From positions 287,539 to 351,538 of the forward strand of contig JXTB01000425.1 of the NCBI GenBank assembly GCA_002914805.1: a DNA stretch of 64,000 nucleotides, given 5' to 3'. This document shows positions 47,713 through 58,860 of this stretch, one piece after another. The notes under the pieces are model-generated. The model made no database searches, was not told the DNA's origin, and worked only from the letters and a program-made list of their open reading frames with translations. Position 1 is the first letter of the stretch. Every line of letters begins with the position of its first letter. Made by a program: the position numbers and the translations under genes. This DNA is from Parasponia andersonii (lineage: Eukaryota; Streptophyta; Magnoliopsida; Rosales; Cannabaceae).

Positions 47713-49147
47713 TGTTGAGCTATTTCTAACATACAAAACACTACAAGTATACAGGTCACAACAAATAATATAGAAGTAAGAGAGTATTGATCCCACAAGG
47801 AGTACTCGAGTCACAAATTCTAAGTACTAACTGAAACTAGTTTCCAATTTATCCAATCGACAATGATTGATGGTTTTGTACAAGAATCAAAATGTAAATA
47901 GCAATGTAAAAGGTAAAAAAGGAAACCAAAATTTTATAACCAAAGGTACTTCTTAGAGTAATAGTAAAGATACTACGGGTGCAATCTACCCTCTAACTCC
48001 TCTAACTACTAGTTTTCCTCAATATACAAGTATCAATATAGAATTGACAATCAAGAATTCTCAAGTATCCACAAAATCTTTTTCAAGATATAAGTGAAAA
48101 TGTCTAAACAAGATACTATGTTACTCCTAACATAAATTAATTAGACTCATTAAGTTTGGTCATTCTTATAGAAGGTTGCATAAGTTACTTAGGTATATTC
48201 CTATCCTATGCAAACTTACCCTATACTAGGTGATCTTATGATATTCTATCTATGTCCAAACGTATAATTCCCTTCCTAAATTCATATATATTTCACAACA
48301 ACAATCTATTTATTGGCCAAATAAATAGATGCATTAAGCTTAAGATAAACAATAAATTCAACCATGGATATCAAGAACAAAATAGTTGGATTACATTAGA
48401 GGTTCAATTTCTTCCCTAGAAATAGAGTTTAGCTCATGTTCAGATAAGATGAATCAAAACAAATACAATAACAATGATACATATTCATTAGCAGAAATTA
48501 AATGAGATGAAAAACAAAGGGAAAAGATAAGAAAAACTCTTTTAAAGTCTCTTAATCTGATTCCTCCACCTTGAATCTCCTTCTTTGATGATGTTTCTCC
48601 CTTAGAAATGGCTTTAGGAACCCTTGTCTGCTAGGATTTTCGTTCCCCCCATCGTCCCCCATTTCAGATGAAAGAAAAAGAGTCTAAATAGAGGAGCTGT
48701 CACGAGCAAAATCTGGGTTTTCTGTAACTTTTTAGCTCAACGGCCCCACGGCTAGTAGGAAAATGGCATTGTAATGCCAAATGGTGGGGTTGTAGTGCCA
48801 CGGTGTTGAGGCTGCAGTGCCATGGGAACGGCGCTGCAGCCCCAATGTTTTAGGGCCAATTTTCGGGTCTATAGCTTCACTTCCTCTATGATGTTGTGGC
48901 ACTAAATTAACTCCTAATCTCCACTTTGCAAGCTCTATTATCGGTCTTCTCTCGTTACTGCATGAATTTGTCACTTAAACATCTTGATTTATGTCTAAAT
49001 TAACTCCAAAGAACAATATTCTTCGCTCAAAAAACTCTCACCTTAAATATGTGTCAAAAATAACAAAACAAGTAAAGAAAAAGCTCAAAGACGAGTAATT
49101 CTTAAGCTAAAAAATATAGTAAAGATAAGTGTAAAATACACTTATCA
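47713..49147 (-). repeat. 5' LTR of Athila-1
   Basis: Plus-strand ends TGTTGAGC and CTTATCA. Direct repeat of 41437-42960, with a shorter GGCACTGCAG-type array (48735-48870). Confidence 0.88.
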
Positions 49148-49152
49148 CCTTC
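49148..49152. repeat. Athila-1 target duplication (right)
   Basis: CCTTC, identical to 41432-41436. Confidence 0.85.
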
Positions 49153-49445
49153 TGGTAGAGACATATAGATTTTCTCTTCTAAATCACCGTGTAGAAATGC
49201 AGTTTTTACATCCAACTGGACTAGTTCAAGATCTAATTGTGCCACCAAGGCTAACAAAATTCTAATGAAGAAATGTTTAACAACTAGAGAAAATACTATA
49301 TTGTAATATTTTCCTCCAATTGAGCATAGCCTTTTGTTACCAATTTTGCCTTGAAGTGAATATCATTTTTGTCAAGAAATCCTTCTCTTTTTGCATATAC
49401 CCATTTGCACCCAATCGCCTTCTTGTTCTTTGATAGTTGAGATAG

Positions 49446-49450
49446 CTCCC
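49446..49450. repeat. Athila-2 target duplication (left, imperfect)
   Basis: CTCCC against CTCCT at 57151-57155: one mismatch. Confidence 0.65.
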
Positions 49451-51114
49451 TGATGGACGTCTATTTGTATACATTTATTATGAGATTACATCATCATTCT
49501 ACACTTAGAGTTTCATTAAATTCCCTAATTTAAAGCACTTTTGTAGGCATAGACATAAAAGCAAGAATTATCTCTAATTTATACTAAATATTCGTTTCTG
49601 CGCAGGTTTCATAAAATAGGCATAGATTCTAAACTACATGGGATTTTGATCCAATTCCTAAACTCATGGATTCTATTCTGGACTCAATTACTCACTAAAC
49701 CTAATTTACAAGATATGCTCAGATTATTTCCAAATGGGTTTCAAATGGACAACATTATAAATTAGACTGCACTCACGTTTAGCCTAACACCCTTTATTTT
49801 TTGGCCTATTCTAGCCTCATTATAATCTCAAATGGAGTGATTCTTGATGCTATGGACACATACACAAAACTATCTAGATAATTTGTTCTTTGAGAAAATT
49901 CAAAAGAAGCCAAAATCTGGGTAAACATTTCAGATATTTCCACATGATAAGATCAGCAACCAATTTTGACTCAGCAGAATCTATCTTAACCAATTTTGCT
50001 ATAAGTCAAGAAATATATCTCCAATGGATGCAATTTTGGTGGTATACGACTTCTAAGAGATAAGGCTTCAAGTTTTCTTCTTTGATTAAGACATGTTTCA
50101 TCCAAATTCATGTAGTTTTAGATATATCTTTGGGAGAGTCTGAATCTACCAAAACAAGTTGCCAACTTGCTATTATCTTTAGTCTACAAATTTTGACTTT
50201 GTATCTCTAAATTTTCCTATAAATAAATGCTTAAGCTAGGCTTAAGAGGCATCTTGGTTTAGAGAACAAGATCACTCTCTTTTATTCTCCTCTTGTTATT
50301 CATGTTATTTTAATCTTGCTTTGCCTTCAAAATAGTAAGAGTTTTGTGTTTAAAGTTATGTTCATATTGTATTCATACTCGTTATTCTTCTTCATTATGT
50401 TTACTTAATCTTGCATGTTGCTAAGATGAAAGGGTGAACCTCTTGGGAAAAAGATAGGTATAATCTAAACTCTAAGTGGACTTCATTGTTTATATCTTTT
50501 AATCACTGTTATACGTGTGCTACTTAATTTTCTTAATCAATCGTAATACCCTCCTTGTTAAGTGGTGAGTCTTGATTCATTGTAGTTAACTATTGGTACA
50601 ACAAATACTTAATTCTTTTTGTACCGATTGTGCTAGGAAGAGATTTTGATTTGTTGTGGACATAAGGTGGCACTATGAATGCTTGACCACATTTACAAGT
50701 GTTGGCATTATCAAATAAAAGGTAATTAAGAAGACTAATCTAATCATATAGATAACTAATAATGGACCTTTAATGATTAATCTTCCGATTGAAACCTCCG
50801 TTGTGTGTGGATTCCAATTAAGTGATAAAAGAGCATAGGTTATACTTATTTACTATACCTAAGAGTGGATCCCCTAATCTTAGTAATTGTTTAATTCTGT
50901 AACTTCATATCGTTATATTTCAGTCACTGTGTTTCATATTGTCATAATCATCCTACAATATACTTTTTCCTATCATTTTTATTCTTGCAATATATGTGTT
51001 ATGGTCTTGTATTATTCACTAATCTTCCTGTGGATTGACCTCGGTCTCACCGAGTAATTTATTACTTTGACACTCCTGCACTTGGGAAAAGACTTTATTA
51101 ATTTGAATCAATCA
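49451..51114 (+). repeat. 5' LTR of Athila-2
   Basis: Starts TGATGGACGTC, ends GAATCAATCA; direct repeat of 55575-57150. CTATAAATAAATG near 50218 is the likely TATA box. It includes a stretch (about 50260-50340) missing from the other LTR. Confidence 0.88.
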
Positions 51115-52575
51115 AGCTTTTGACATTAGGAAGCCTGATTGATACGGTGGTTCTTATTGCTTCAGGAGTTTGATATCGCAATCAAGGATAAGAAAGGCGC
51201 CGAAAATGTTGTCGCTGACCACTTATCAAGGCTAATAACAGAGTCATCTTTTGGGACCACACCTATCAATGATTATTTTCCTGATGAATCTTTATTCTCT
51301 GCCACTTTAATACCTTGGTTTGCTAACATTGTCAACTTTCTTATAATAGGAGTTATGCCATCTGAATGGAGTAGTTAAGACAAAAAGAAGTTCTTAAGTG
51401 AAGTGAAGAACTTTTATTGGAATGACCCTTATCTGTTCAAGTACTGTCCTGATCGAATCTTTCAGAGATGTATACCAGATAATGAGATAAATAGTGTCAT
51501 AAAATTTTGTCATACAGAAGCATGTGGAGGTCACTTTTCGTCAAAAAAGACAGCTGTAAAAATCTTGCAGTGTAGATTTTATTGGCCAACTTTGTTCAAA
51601 GATACTCATGTTTTTTGCAAATCTTGTGAAAATTGTCAAAAATTAGGGTCAATTTCAAAATGTCACATGATGCCTTTAAATCCTATTTTGGTGATTGAAA
51701 TCTTTGACTATTGGGGTATTGACTTTATGGGACCTTTTTCACCGTCATTTGATTTTGTGTACATTCTAGTAGCCGTTGATTATGTATCAAAATGGGTAGA
51801 GATAATTCCAAGTCGAAATAATAACCATAAAACAGTGATTAAATTTTTGAAAGAAAACATTTTGAGTCGATTCGGAATTCCTCGAGCCATGATAAGTGAC
51901 GGAGGAACACATTTTTGTAATAAGCCATTTGAGTCATTAATGAAGAAATATGGAATCACACACAAAGTTGCTATCCCTTGTCACCCTCAAACAAATGGAC
52001 AAGTAGAACTTGCAAATAGGGAGATTAAACAAATTTTGGAGAAAACAGTTAACTCAAATTGTAAAGATTGGTCTTTGAGACTCAGTGATGCACTTTGGGC
52101 TTATCGAACTGCTTTCAAAACCTCACTTGGTATGTCACCCTATAGGATAGTTTATGGAAAACCTTGTCATTTGCCTATGGAACTTGAACACAAAGCTTTT
52201 TGGGCCATTAAAACTTTCAACTCAAATCTTGATGTTGCTTGTAAGTTGCAAAAATTGCAAATAAATGAGCTTGAAGAATTGAGAAATGATGCATATGAGA
52301 ATTAAAAAATTCATAAGGCTAGAACCAAAACTTTTTATGACAATATAATTTCAAGAAAAACATTTGTTGTTTGTCAAAAGGTCTTGCTTTATAATTCTCG
52401 ACTTCACATATTTCCTGGAAAATTGAGATCAAGGTGGAGTGGACCTTTCATTGTAAGACATATATATTCTTATGGTGCTGTTAACATTGAAAATCCCAAA
52501 AATGGTAATGTTTTTTTAGGTGAATGGACAAAGACTCAAACCATTTCTTGACAATCAAATTCTTCAAGAGGAAGT
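51115..52575 (+). pseudogene. Athila-2 pol: RNase H tail and integrase
   Basis: One reading frame from 51139, with stops at 51376 and 52303 and a one-base shift in a T-run near 52516. RNase H tail: [22 protein letters not shown]. Integrase zinc domain: two histidines ([11 protein letters not shown]) and CKSCENC. The catalytic core keeps all three acids: [16 protein letters not shown] and [10 protein letters not shown]. The 301-codon stretch 51403-52305 is open. The C-terminal part ([13 protein letters not shown]) follows the second stop. It is less decayed than the other elements here. The first part of RNase H, RT, protease and gag are gone. Confidence 0.9.
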
Positions 52576-52890
52576 CCTTTACCTCAGTATTCCATGTCAT
52601 CAGTGATCATAATTTGTTGTAAATCTTCAATTCTCTATTTTTAATTTTGTTTGATCTTGCAGGTTGCTTTTAGTGCGTTTGTTTGCTTCTTTCATTACTT
52701 TCCCAGTTAAGTGGCAGATAACGGTACTCCATGACCTTTAAGTTGGTTTCTTCAGTTTCCTACAATAATTAAAGAAAAAAAAAAACGAGAATAAAAAAAT
52801 AAAAAAATTGTGCATAAAGTTTCAATCTCTCATCAGGATTCACAATATATTTTTACTTCTTTCCTCTTCCTTTCAATTTCTTTCTTCAAG
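52576..52890 (+). other. Spacer upstream of the unknown ORF
   Basis: No coding. It has an A-rich run (52770-52808), a TATA-like AATATATTTT near 52846, then a long pyrimidine tract (CTTCTTTCCTCTTCCTTTCA) ending TTCTTCAAG immediately before the ATG at 52891. The tract resembles a splice acceptor or a pyrimidine-rich leader. Confidence 0.5.
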
Positions 52891-53439
52891 ATGGATGTCA
52901 CTCATTCAAAATTGCAAAAATACTTTCCTTCTCTTCCTCAAAATGCTCTGCTAAAAGTTTACCTTGCTAGGTGTGAAAGATTAAGGATACTAATATATAT
53001 GGGTATTCCTGAAGATATCCGTTGGATTATTGAAGCAAAGGTACGATTATCAGGTGAGTTTTTAAATTCATTTGTTTCATACATGCCTGGTCATGGTAAA
53101 AGCTCATTTGGCAAAAAGCGTCATACTAAAAGAATGAAAGTTTGTCATAAATGTGCACGATGAACTTGTAATACAAAATGCTACTCTTTAGGAATGGTAT
53201 ACACAAATTGTGAAGATAAAATAAACTTTATTAAGGATGGCATGAGTAAGGGGTCATTGGATGATCTCCTATCGACCCTTGAGACGTATCCTAGTGAAGA
53301 TGTACATATTGCAATTCACAAATTATGGCCCAAATTTCAACAAGAGTATAAGCGATATAGTCTTAGGAATCTGACTTTAAAAGACCCTGTTTGTCAATTT
53401 ATAAGAAAATTGGATAGGAAGACAATCCTCGACCCATAG
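52891..53439 (+). pseudogene. Unrecognised accessory ORF in Athila-2 (ORF-X)
   Basis: A frame of 182 codons from ATG 52891 (MDVTHSKLQKYFPSLPQNAL) to TAG 53437-53439, broken by a single TGA at 53161-53163. It is basic, with a middle segment of GKKRHTKRMK followed by CHKCAR, stop, TC and C-rich residues. The four cysteines (CxxC, then C-x4-C) could form a small zinc-binding site. The C-terminal half is helical-looking and charged (DDLLSTLETYPSEDVHIAI). It follows integrase by ~315 bases and precedes the LOG ORF by ~250, same strand and frame phase. I do not recognise the family. The position is where env-like genes of Athila elements lie, but no signal peptide or membrane segment is seen. Confidence 0.6.
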
Positions 53440-53574
53440 AGGGCGTTTAAGCCGTTACTGGACGAAAAACCAGAGGAAGATGTGAGCCACAATCACAACT
53501 ACCTGTACATATACATGCTTTGCTCTTTTGTCGTTTTGTTAAAATTTTTAAAATTTTTTTTTTGACAATAGCCG

Positions 53575-53590
53575 ACCTACCCCCGTAGGT
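53575..53590. promoter_or_regulatory. Perfect 6-bp inverted repeat upstream of LOG ORF
   Basis: ACCTAC-CCCC-GTAGGT, about 27 bases left of the TATA-like box. A possible factor site; function unknown. Confidence 0.35.
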
Positions 53591-53616
53591 GCTATCATTG
53601 CATTACTTTTCCTATC

Positions 53617-53626
53617 TATATAAATA
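53617..53626 (+). promoter_or_regulatory. TATA-like box before LOG ORF
   Basis: TATATAAATA, 66-75 bases upstream of the ATG at 53692, a normal plant core-promoter spacing with a short leader. A pyrimidine tract ending CATTTTCATTCAG at 53655 follows, which alternatively reads as a splice acceptor. Confidence 0.45.
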
Positions 53627-53691
53627 TATCACTTCTTTTCTCCATTTTCATTCAGCTCAAACTCATTCATAAGTTTAAGAGGAGTGTTAAA

Positions 53692-54291
53692 ATGGCCGGA
53701 TCCTCATCTCGTAAAATCAAAAATATTTGTGTATTTTGTGGATCCAATCCGGGGAAAGATAAAGAGTTCCTAGAGGTAGCAAATCACCTTGGTAAGGTGT
53801 TAGCTAAAAGAAAAATCCATTTAGTTTATGGGGGAGGTAGTCTTGGGTTAATGGGGTGTGTGTCAATAGCTGAATTCATTGAAGGAAGTCAAGTTTTGGG
53901 AATCATCCCAAAAGCTTTGACTGAAGGAAACATCACCGGAAAAATGGCTGGGGAAGAATTGAAAGTGTCAACAAAGCATGAATGAATACAAAAGATGCTT
54001 GATCATTCTGATGCTTTTATTGCCTTACCAGGGGGCATTGGAACATTAGAAGAAATTTTTCAAATTGCTTCTTGGGCTCAACTGAAAATCCACCAAAAAT
54101 CCATCAGCTTGTTAAATGTTAATGGTTTCTTTAATGGCTTGTTGTCCTTTATAGATCATGTTGTAGAGCAAAAGTTTATTTTAGACTCTTCAAGATGAAT
54201 CTTCATCTCTGCTATAACTCCTGAGCAGTTGATTGATCAATTGCAAATCTATGTTCCAGAAGTTGATCCAGCCATAACTCAGTTAGACTAG
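53692..54291 (+). pseudogene. LOG: LOG-family cytokinin riboside 5'-monophosphate phosphoribohydrolase, retrotransposon-borne
   Basis: A continuous frame of 199 codons plus stop TAG (54289-54291), with two internal TGA stops at 53983-53985 and 54196-54198. Family blocks appear in order: CVFCGSNPGKDKEF near residue 14, LVYGGGSLGLMG near 45, VLGIIPKAL near 67, and the catalytic/nucleotide-binding [11 protein letters not shown] near 110. Then [20 protein letters not shown] and [14 protein letters not shown] follow. LOG enzymes release free active cytokinin from its nucleotide in the cytosol and nucleus. The length is close to normal (about 200-220). There are no introns although plant LOG genes are usually multi-exon, so a captured spliced copy is likely. 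Both stops are single-base changes in an otherwise uninterrupted frame. It lies between integrase and the 3' LTR of Athila-2. Confidence 0.92.
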
Positions 54292-55574
54292 TCAAACAAA
54301 GAATGTCGGAAAAAAGCCAGATTAGATCTATCTCTTAGTCTGTAAAACTTTCTAGTCTCATGGTTTTTCTCACAGCATTTTAGTTTCTTAATGTATCTTT
54401 TAGGTTTTTCTTTTCAGTAGTTCCTGTCACAGGTAATGTTTTCTATACTTTTCTTATTTAACTCAAAATATTTAGGATAATGTTTGATTCTAGTTAGGGA
54501 GAAAGGGATAGTTAACACCCAAAAAAAAAATTGAAAAAGAAAAGAAGAAAAAAAAATCTTTTTGCTGTTATTAAAACCATTGAACATAGCGACTACGTCA
54601 TTAATGGCAGAGTAAGGAGTAAGTTTACTCTTGAGACGCATCATAATGGATATATAACATTTAGTCTTGATTTTTAAATTTCCTAATATTGTTTCATCAT
54701 GCATTTCTTTTTGAATTATTCAAATTTACAAACTCTTAGATTATGGTCATATACTTATTTAGCAAATATTCATAAACCATCCTCCGCACACACATACGCA
54801 CACTTTGATATCTAATTGTGGGTTACAAATTGAACTACTATGATACTCAAGTTCTTATATTTTATCAAAGGTAGAAACTAAGGGTAGGGGTAAAATAAAA
54901 AAATTAATAATAATAATAAAAAAAAAGTGCATATTATTATAATGAAAAAATCATAGAAAAGTTTAGTTTTGTAGCCTCCTTAACTCGAGCAACTAAGTCC
55001 GAAGGGGTGTCTTAACACCTAGTACCCTAAAGCCAACTAGCTTGGGAGTTATTGGCCTAAAACTTATTGCAAGAGTTAAGGAAAATGCTTAAGGAAACTA
55101 GACATTACACTATCTATGCTTGTCTTATTTAATAAAAGCATCTGTAACCTGAGTTATTAAGCTTGTAGGGGTGTCTCAACACCTAATGCCTTGAGGCCAA
55201 CTGGTCTGGGAGTCATTAGCCTAAAGCTCACTACATGGGTTAAGGATATATTGTTCATAGTATTGCATTCAAAAAAAAACAAAAAATAAATAAAAATGAA
55301 AATTGCCCCATACTCAAAGAAGCTACCCTCGGTGAAATATTAGTACTTACATTACATTTTTCAATTAAGCCCCATGATTATGTGTTATTACATGATCATA
55401 AAAAGGAAGGTTTATTAATATTTTAACTTAAGAATATTTGATTCAATGAAAATTGAGAGTTTGTTTATTTGGATAAATCAAAGAGAGAAAAATTGGTGAT
55501 TACATTGGAAGGAAATTTTGTTAAGTGATAACGCATTAATTACTAAGGACTAGTAATAAGCTGGTTAGAGAGTG
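54292..55574 (+). other. Athila-2 noncoding region with ~120-bp tandem repeats
   Basis: No coding recognised. Two diverged copies of a ~120-base unit lie at about 54964-55080 and 55139-55255 (shared blocks GGGGTGTCTYAACACCTA and CTGGGAGTCATTAGCCTAAA). A short purine-rich stretch TTAGAGAGTG (55565-55574) next to the 3' LTR may be the polypurine tract. Confidence 0.65.
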
Positions 55575-57150
55575 TGATGAACGTCTAATTGTGTACATTT
55601 ATTATGAGATTAGATCATCATTATACTTATAATTTCATTAAATTCCCTAATTTAAAACACTTTTGTAGACATAGGCATAAAAGCAAGAATTACCTCTAAT
55701 TTGTGCTAAATATCCCTTTCTATGTAGGTTTCGTAAAACAGGCACAGATTCTAAACTACATGGGATTTTGATCTAATTCTTGAACTCATAGATTTTAGAC
55801 TCAATTACTCACTAAACTCAATTTACAAGATCTGCTCAGATTATTTCTAAATGGGTCTCAAATGTATAATATTTTAAATTAGACTACACTCATGTTCAGC
55901 CTGACACCCTTTATTGTTTGGCCCATTCTGGTCTCATTACAATCTCAAATGGAGTGATTCTTGATGCTATGGACACACACAAAACTATCTAGAAAATTTG
56001 TTCTTTGAAAAATTGAAAGAAAGATGAAATCTGGGTAAAAATTTCAGATCTTTCCACATGATAAGATCAGCAACCAATTTTGACTTAGCAGAATCTACCT
56101 TCAACAATTTTGCTATAAGTCAAGAAATACATCTCCAATGGATGCAATTTTGGTGGCATACGACTTCTAAGAGATAAGGCTTGAAGTTTTTTTCTTTGAT
56201 TAAGACATGTTTCGTCCAAATTCATATAGTTTCAGATACATCTTTGGGAGAGTCTGAATCTACCAAAATAAGTTGCCAACTTGCTCTTATCTTTAGTCTA
56301 CAAATTTTGACTTTGTATCTCTAAATTTTCCTATAAATAGATGCTTAAGCTAGGCTTAAGAAGCATCTTGGTTTATACTCATTATGTTCATATTGTGTTC
56401 ATACTCATTATTCTTCTTCATCATGTTTACTTAATCTTGCATGTTGCTAAGATGAAAGGGTGAACCTCTTGGGGGAAAGATAGGTATAATCTAAACTCTA
56501 GGTGGACTTCATTATTTATATCTTTTAATCACTGTTATGCATGTACTACTTAATTTTCTTAATCAATCGTAGTACCTTCTTTGTTAAGTGTTTGTTAAGT
56601 GGTGAGTCTTGATTCATTGTAGTTAACCATTGGCACAACAAATACTTAATTCCTTTTGTACCGGTTGTGCTAGGAAGGGATTTTGATTTGTTATGGATAT
56701 AAGGTGGCACCATGAATTCTTGACCACATTTACAAGTGTTGGCATTATCAAAAAAAAGGTAATTAAGAAAACTAATCTAATCACATAGATAACTAATAAT
56801 GGACCTTTAATGATTAATCTTCCGATTGGAACCTCCATTGTGTGTGGATTCCAATTGAGTGATAAAAGAACTTAGGTTATACTTATTTGATATACCTAAG
56901 AGTGGATCCCCTAATCTTAACAATTGTTTAATTCTGGAACTTCATATCGTTATATTTCAGTCACTTTGTTTCATATTTTCACAATCATCCTACAGCATAC
57001 TTTTTCCTATCATTTTTATTCTTACAATATATGTGTTATAGTCTTGTATTATTTACTAACCTTCTGTGGATTGACCTCGGTCTCACTGAGTAATTTATTA
57101 CTTTGACACTCCTGCACTTGGGAAAAGACTTTATTAATTTGAAGCAGTCA
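55575..57150 (+). repeat. 3' LTR of Athila-2
   Basis: Starts TGATGAACGTC, ends GAAGCAGTCA; direct repeat of 49451-51114 with a deletion near 56375. Confidence 0.88.
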
Positions 57151-57155
57151 CTCCT
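57151..57155. repeat. Athila-2 target duplication (right, imperfect)
   Basis: CTCCT against CTCCC at 49446-49450. Confidence 0.65.
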
Positions 57156-58860
57156 AAGTTTCATTCTTTCAAAGAGACTACATTTCTTCCTCCATTGCTT
57201 TCTTCCACTGTTTAGTTTTTGAACATTTGACTGCATTTTTGTATATGGAAGAAACATTGTCATCTACAATAGGAAGTGTATAGGCCACCATATCAATAAA
57301 TCGAGCAGGTTTATGAATTTCACATCTTGGCTTATTATGTGCAATTAATTCTTATTATTGTTGAGGCTCTTAGGTTGGAATCTCTTATTCATCTTCACTA
57401 TCCTTCTCTACTAATAAAGTGCTACTCCTATTTTCAACAACATTAGTTGGGATTACTGTTGTCACTTTCTCAAACTCTACCTACTGTTGAGTAGGCTCCA
57501 CTTGCTATGAAATACTAATGGTCTTTTCTTAGTCTTCTGTTACCTTCTTCAACATGGTAGACTCATTAAAACTAATATTCCTGCTAAACAAAATCTTCCT
57601 TGAACTTTGACACCAAAGTCAGTATCCCGTTACACTTGAGCTAATACCGATAAATAATACTTTCTTGGCTCTAGGATTCAACTTGGATTTTTTTCACACG
57701 ATAATATGCAGTGGAACCAAAGATATATAAAGAATTATAATCACTAGCAGGTTTTCTAGACCATACCTCAAGAGGGGTTTTGCCTTTAATTGTAGTTGAT
57801 AGTAAACGATTAATGAGATAACCCAGCATTGAACAACATACACCGAACCTTCTCCATCAAAGTCCGATTTATGCGTTCTGCCACCCCATTTTGCTATGGT
57901 GTATTTCTAACTATAAAATAATGAACAATTCCTTCAGACTGGCAAACTCCCAAAAATGGATTGCTCCTACATTTTCCACTATTGCCTGATCGAAGTCTTT
58001 TGATCGTTTTGCCCGTCTGAATCTCAATAATCTTTTTCCATTTAAGGAAAACTTCAAGTACATTATCCTTAGTCTTCATTACATATACCCACACTCTTCT
58101 AGCAAAGTCATCGACAAAAGTAACAAACTAATGCATACCTCCCAAAGAAGTTGTGTTGATAGGTTCCTACATATCTGAATGAGCATAATCTAGAATACCC
58201 TCAGTATTATGAAATTCTATGCCAAACTTCACTCTTGTCTATTTTCCTATAACATAATAGTTACAAAAGTCCAACTTGTAGATCTTCACTCCTTTCAGTA
58301 AGCCTTACTTCACTAAACTAAAATAGTTTTTTTCCCCTGTATGTCCCAAATATATATGCTATAACCTACTAATTTCTGAACTGCAACCACAGCAACTGAT
58401 CCAATAACTATACTACTATTATAATAATACAAGTTATTTCTTCTTGTACCTTTTATTACCAACAAAGAGCCTGAAGGGACTTTCAAAATTCTATCTCGTA
58501 TAGATATAGCGAAGCCTTTAGATTCTAAAGCTCCCAAAAAGATGAGATTCTTTTTTAATTTCGGTACATACTGTCACATCTGTTAGAACTTTAGTTGATC
58601 TATTATGATTCTTCAATCAAATTGAACTTACCCCAACTGTTTTACACGATTCATCATTACCCATGTAAATAACTCCATTATTTAGCTCTTCAAAATTGAA
58701 CAACCACTCCTTGTAAGGACACATATGGTAAGTATAATTGGAATCTAAAATTCATTCATTACGTTGTGACGTCAACAATTAACTAACTAGAGCAAAATCT
58801 GACTCATCATCTTCAACTTCAGCTATATATACATCAGAAGTAGCCTTACCTTTGCCTTTA
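57151..58860 (-). pseudogene. Tork Copia pol: protease/pre-integrase, integrase, RT start
   Basis: Minus strand. A protease/pre-integrase region with KGFAISIRDRILKVPSGSLL (58313-58537). Integrase core 57894-58094: KWKKIIEIQTGKTIKRLRSG, where the second catalytic aspartate of the RSDNG block reads glycine (RSGNSG). The glutamate block QNGVAERINR near 57880 is present. Integrase end: INRLLSTTIKGKTPLEVW (about 57750-57800). A variable linker, then the RT start with KQWKKAMEEEM near 57195, up to the Athila-2 site. Stops and shifts throughout. Confidence 0.82.

Larger units (their letters stand above)
41437..49147 (-). mobile_element. Athila-1: Athila-type Gypsy element, gag-protease only
   Basis: 7.7 kb on the minus strand, flanked by CCTTC. 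Order on the minus strand: 5' LTR 49147-47713, tRNA-Asp-type primer site, gag, protease, about 2 kb without pol, polypurine tract, 3' LTR 42960-41437. The gag and protease blocks and the primer site are of Athila type. Reverse transcriptase, RNase H and integrase are absent, so it could only have moved with help from another element. Confidence 0.88.
49148..49450 (-). pseudogene. Tork Copia pol: RT middle fragment
   Basis: Between the two Athila elements the minus strand encodes LSQLSKNKKAIGCKWVYAK, FLDKNDIHFKAKLVTKGYAQ and ALVAQLDLELVQLDVKTAF, then LHGDLEEKIYMSLPEG. These are consecutive RT blocks, including the first catalytic aspartate (QLDVKTAF). Confidence 0.88.
49451..57150 (+). mobile_element. 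Athila-2: Athila-type Gypsy element carrying a LOG gene
   Basis: 7.7 kb on the plus strand. Order: 5' LTR 49451-51114, RNase H tail and integrase (51115-52575), unknown ORF (52891-53439), LOG-family ORF (53692-54291), noncoding region with tandem repeats, 3' LTR 55575-57150. The primer site, gag, protease and RT are missing: the LTR abuts the RNase H tail. The integrase matches the Athila type ([17 protein letters not shown]). It is inserted in the Tork RT between NET and LSQLSK. Confidence 0.88.
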
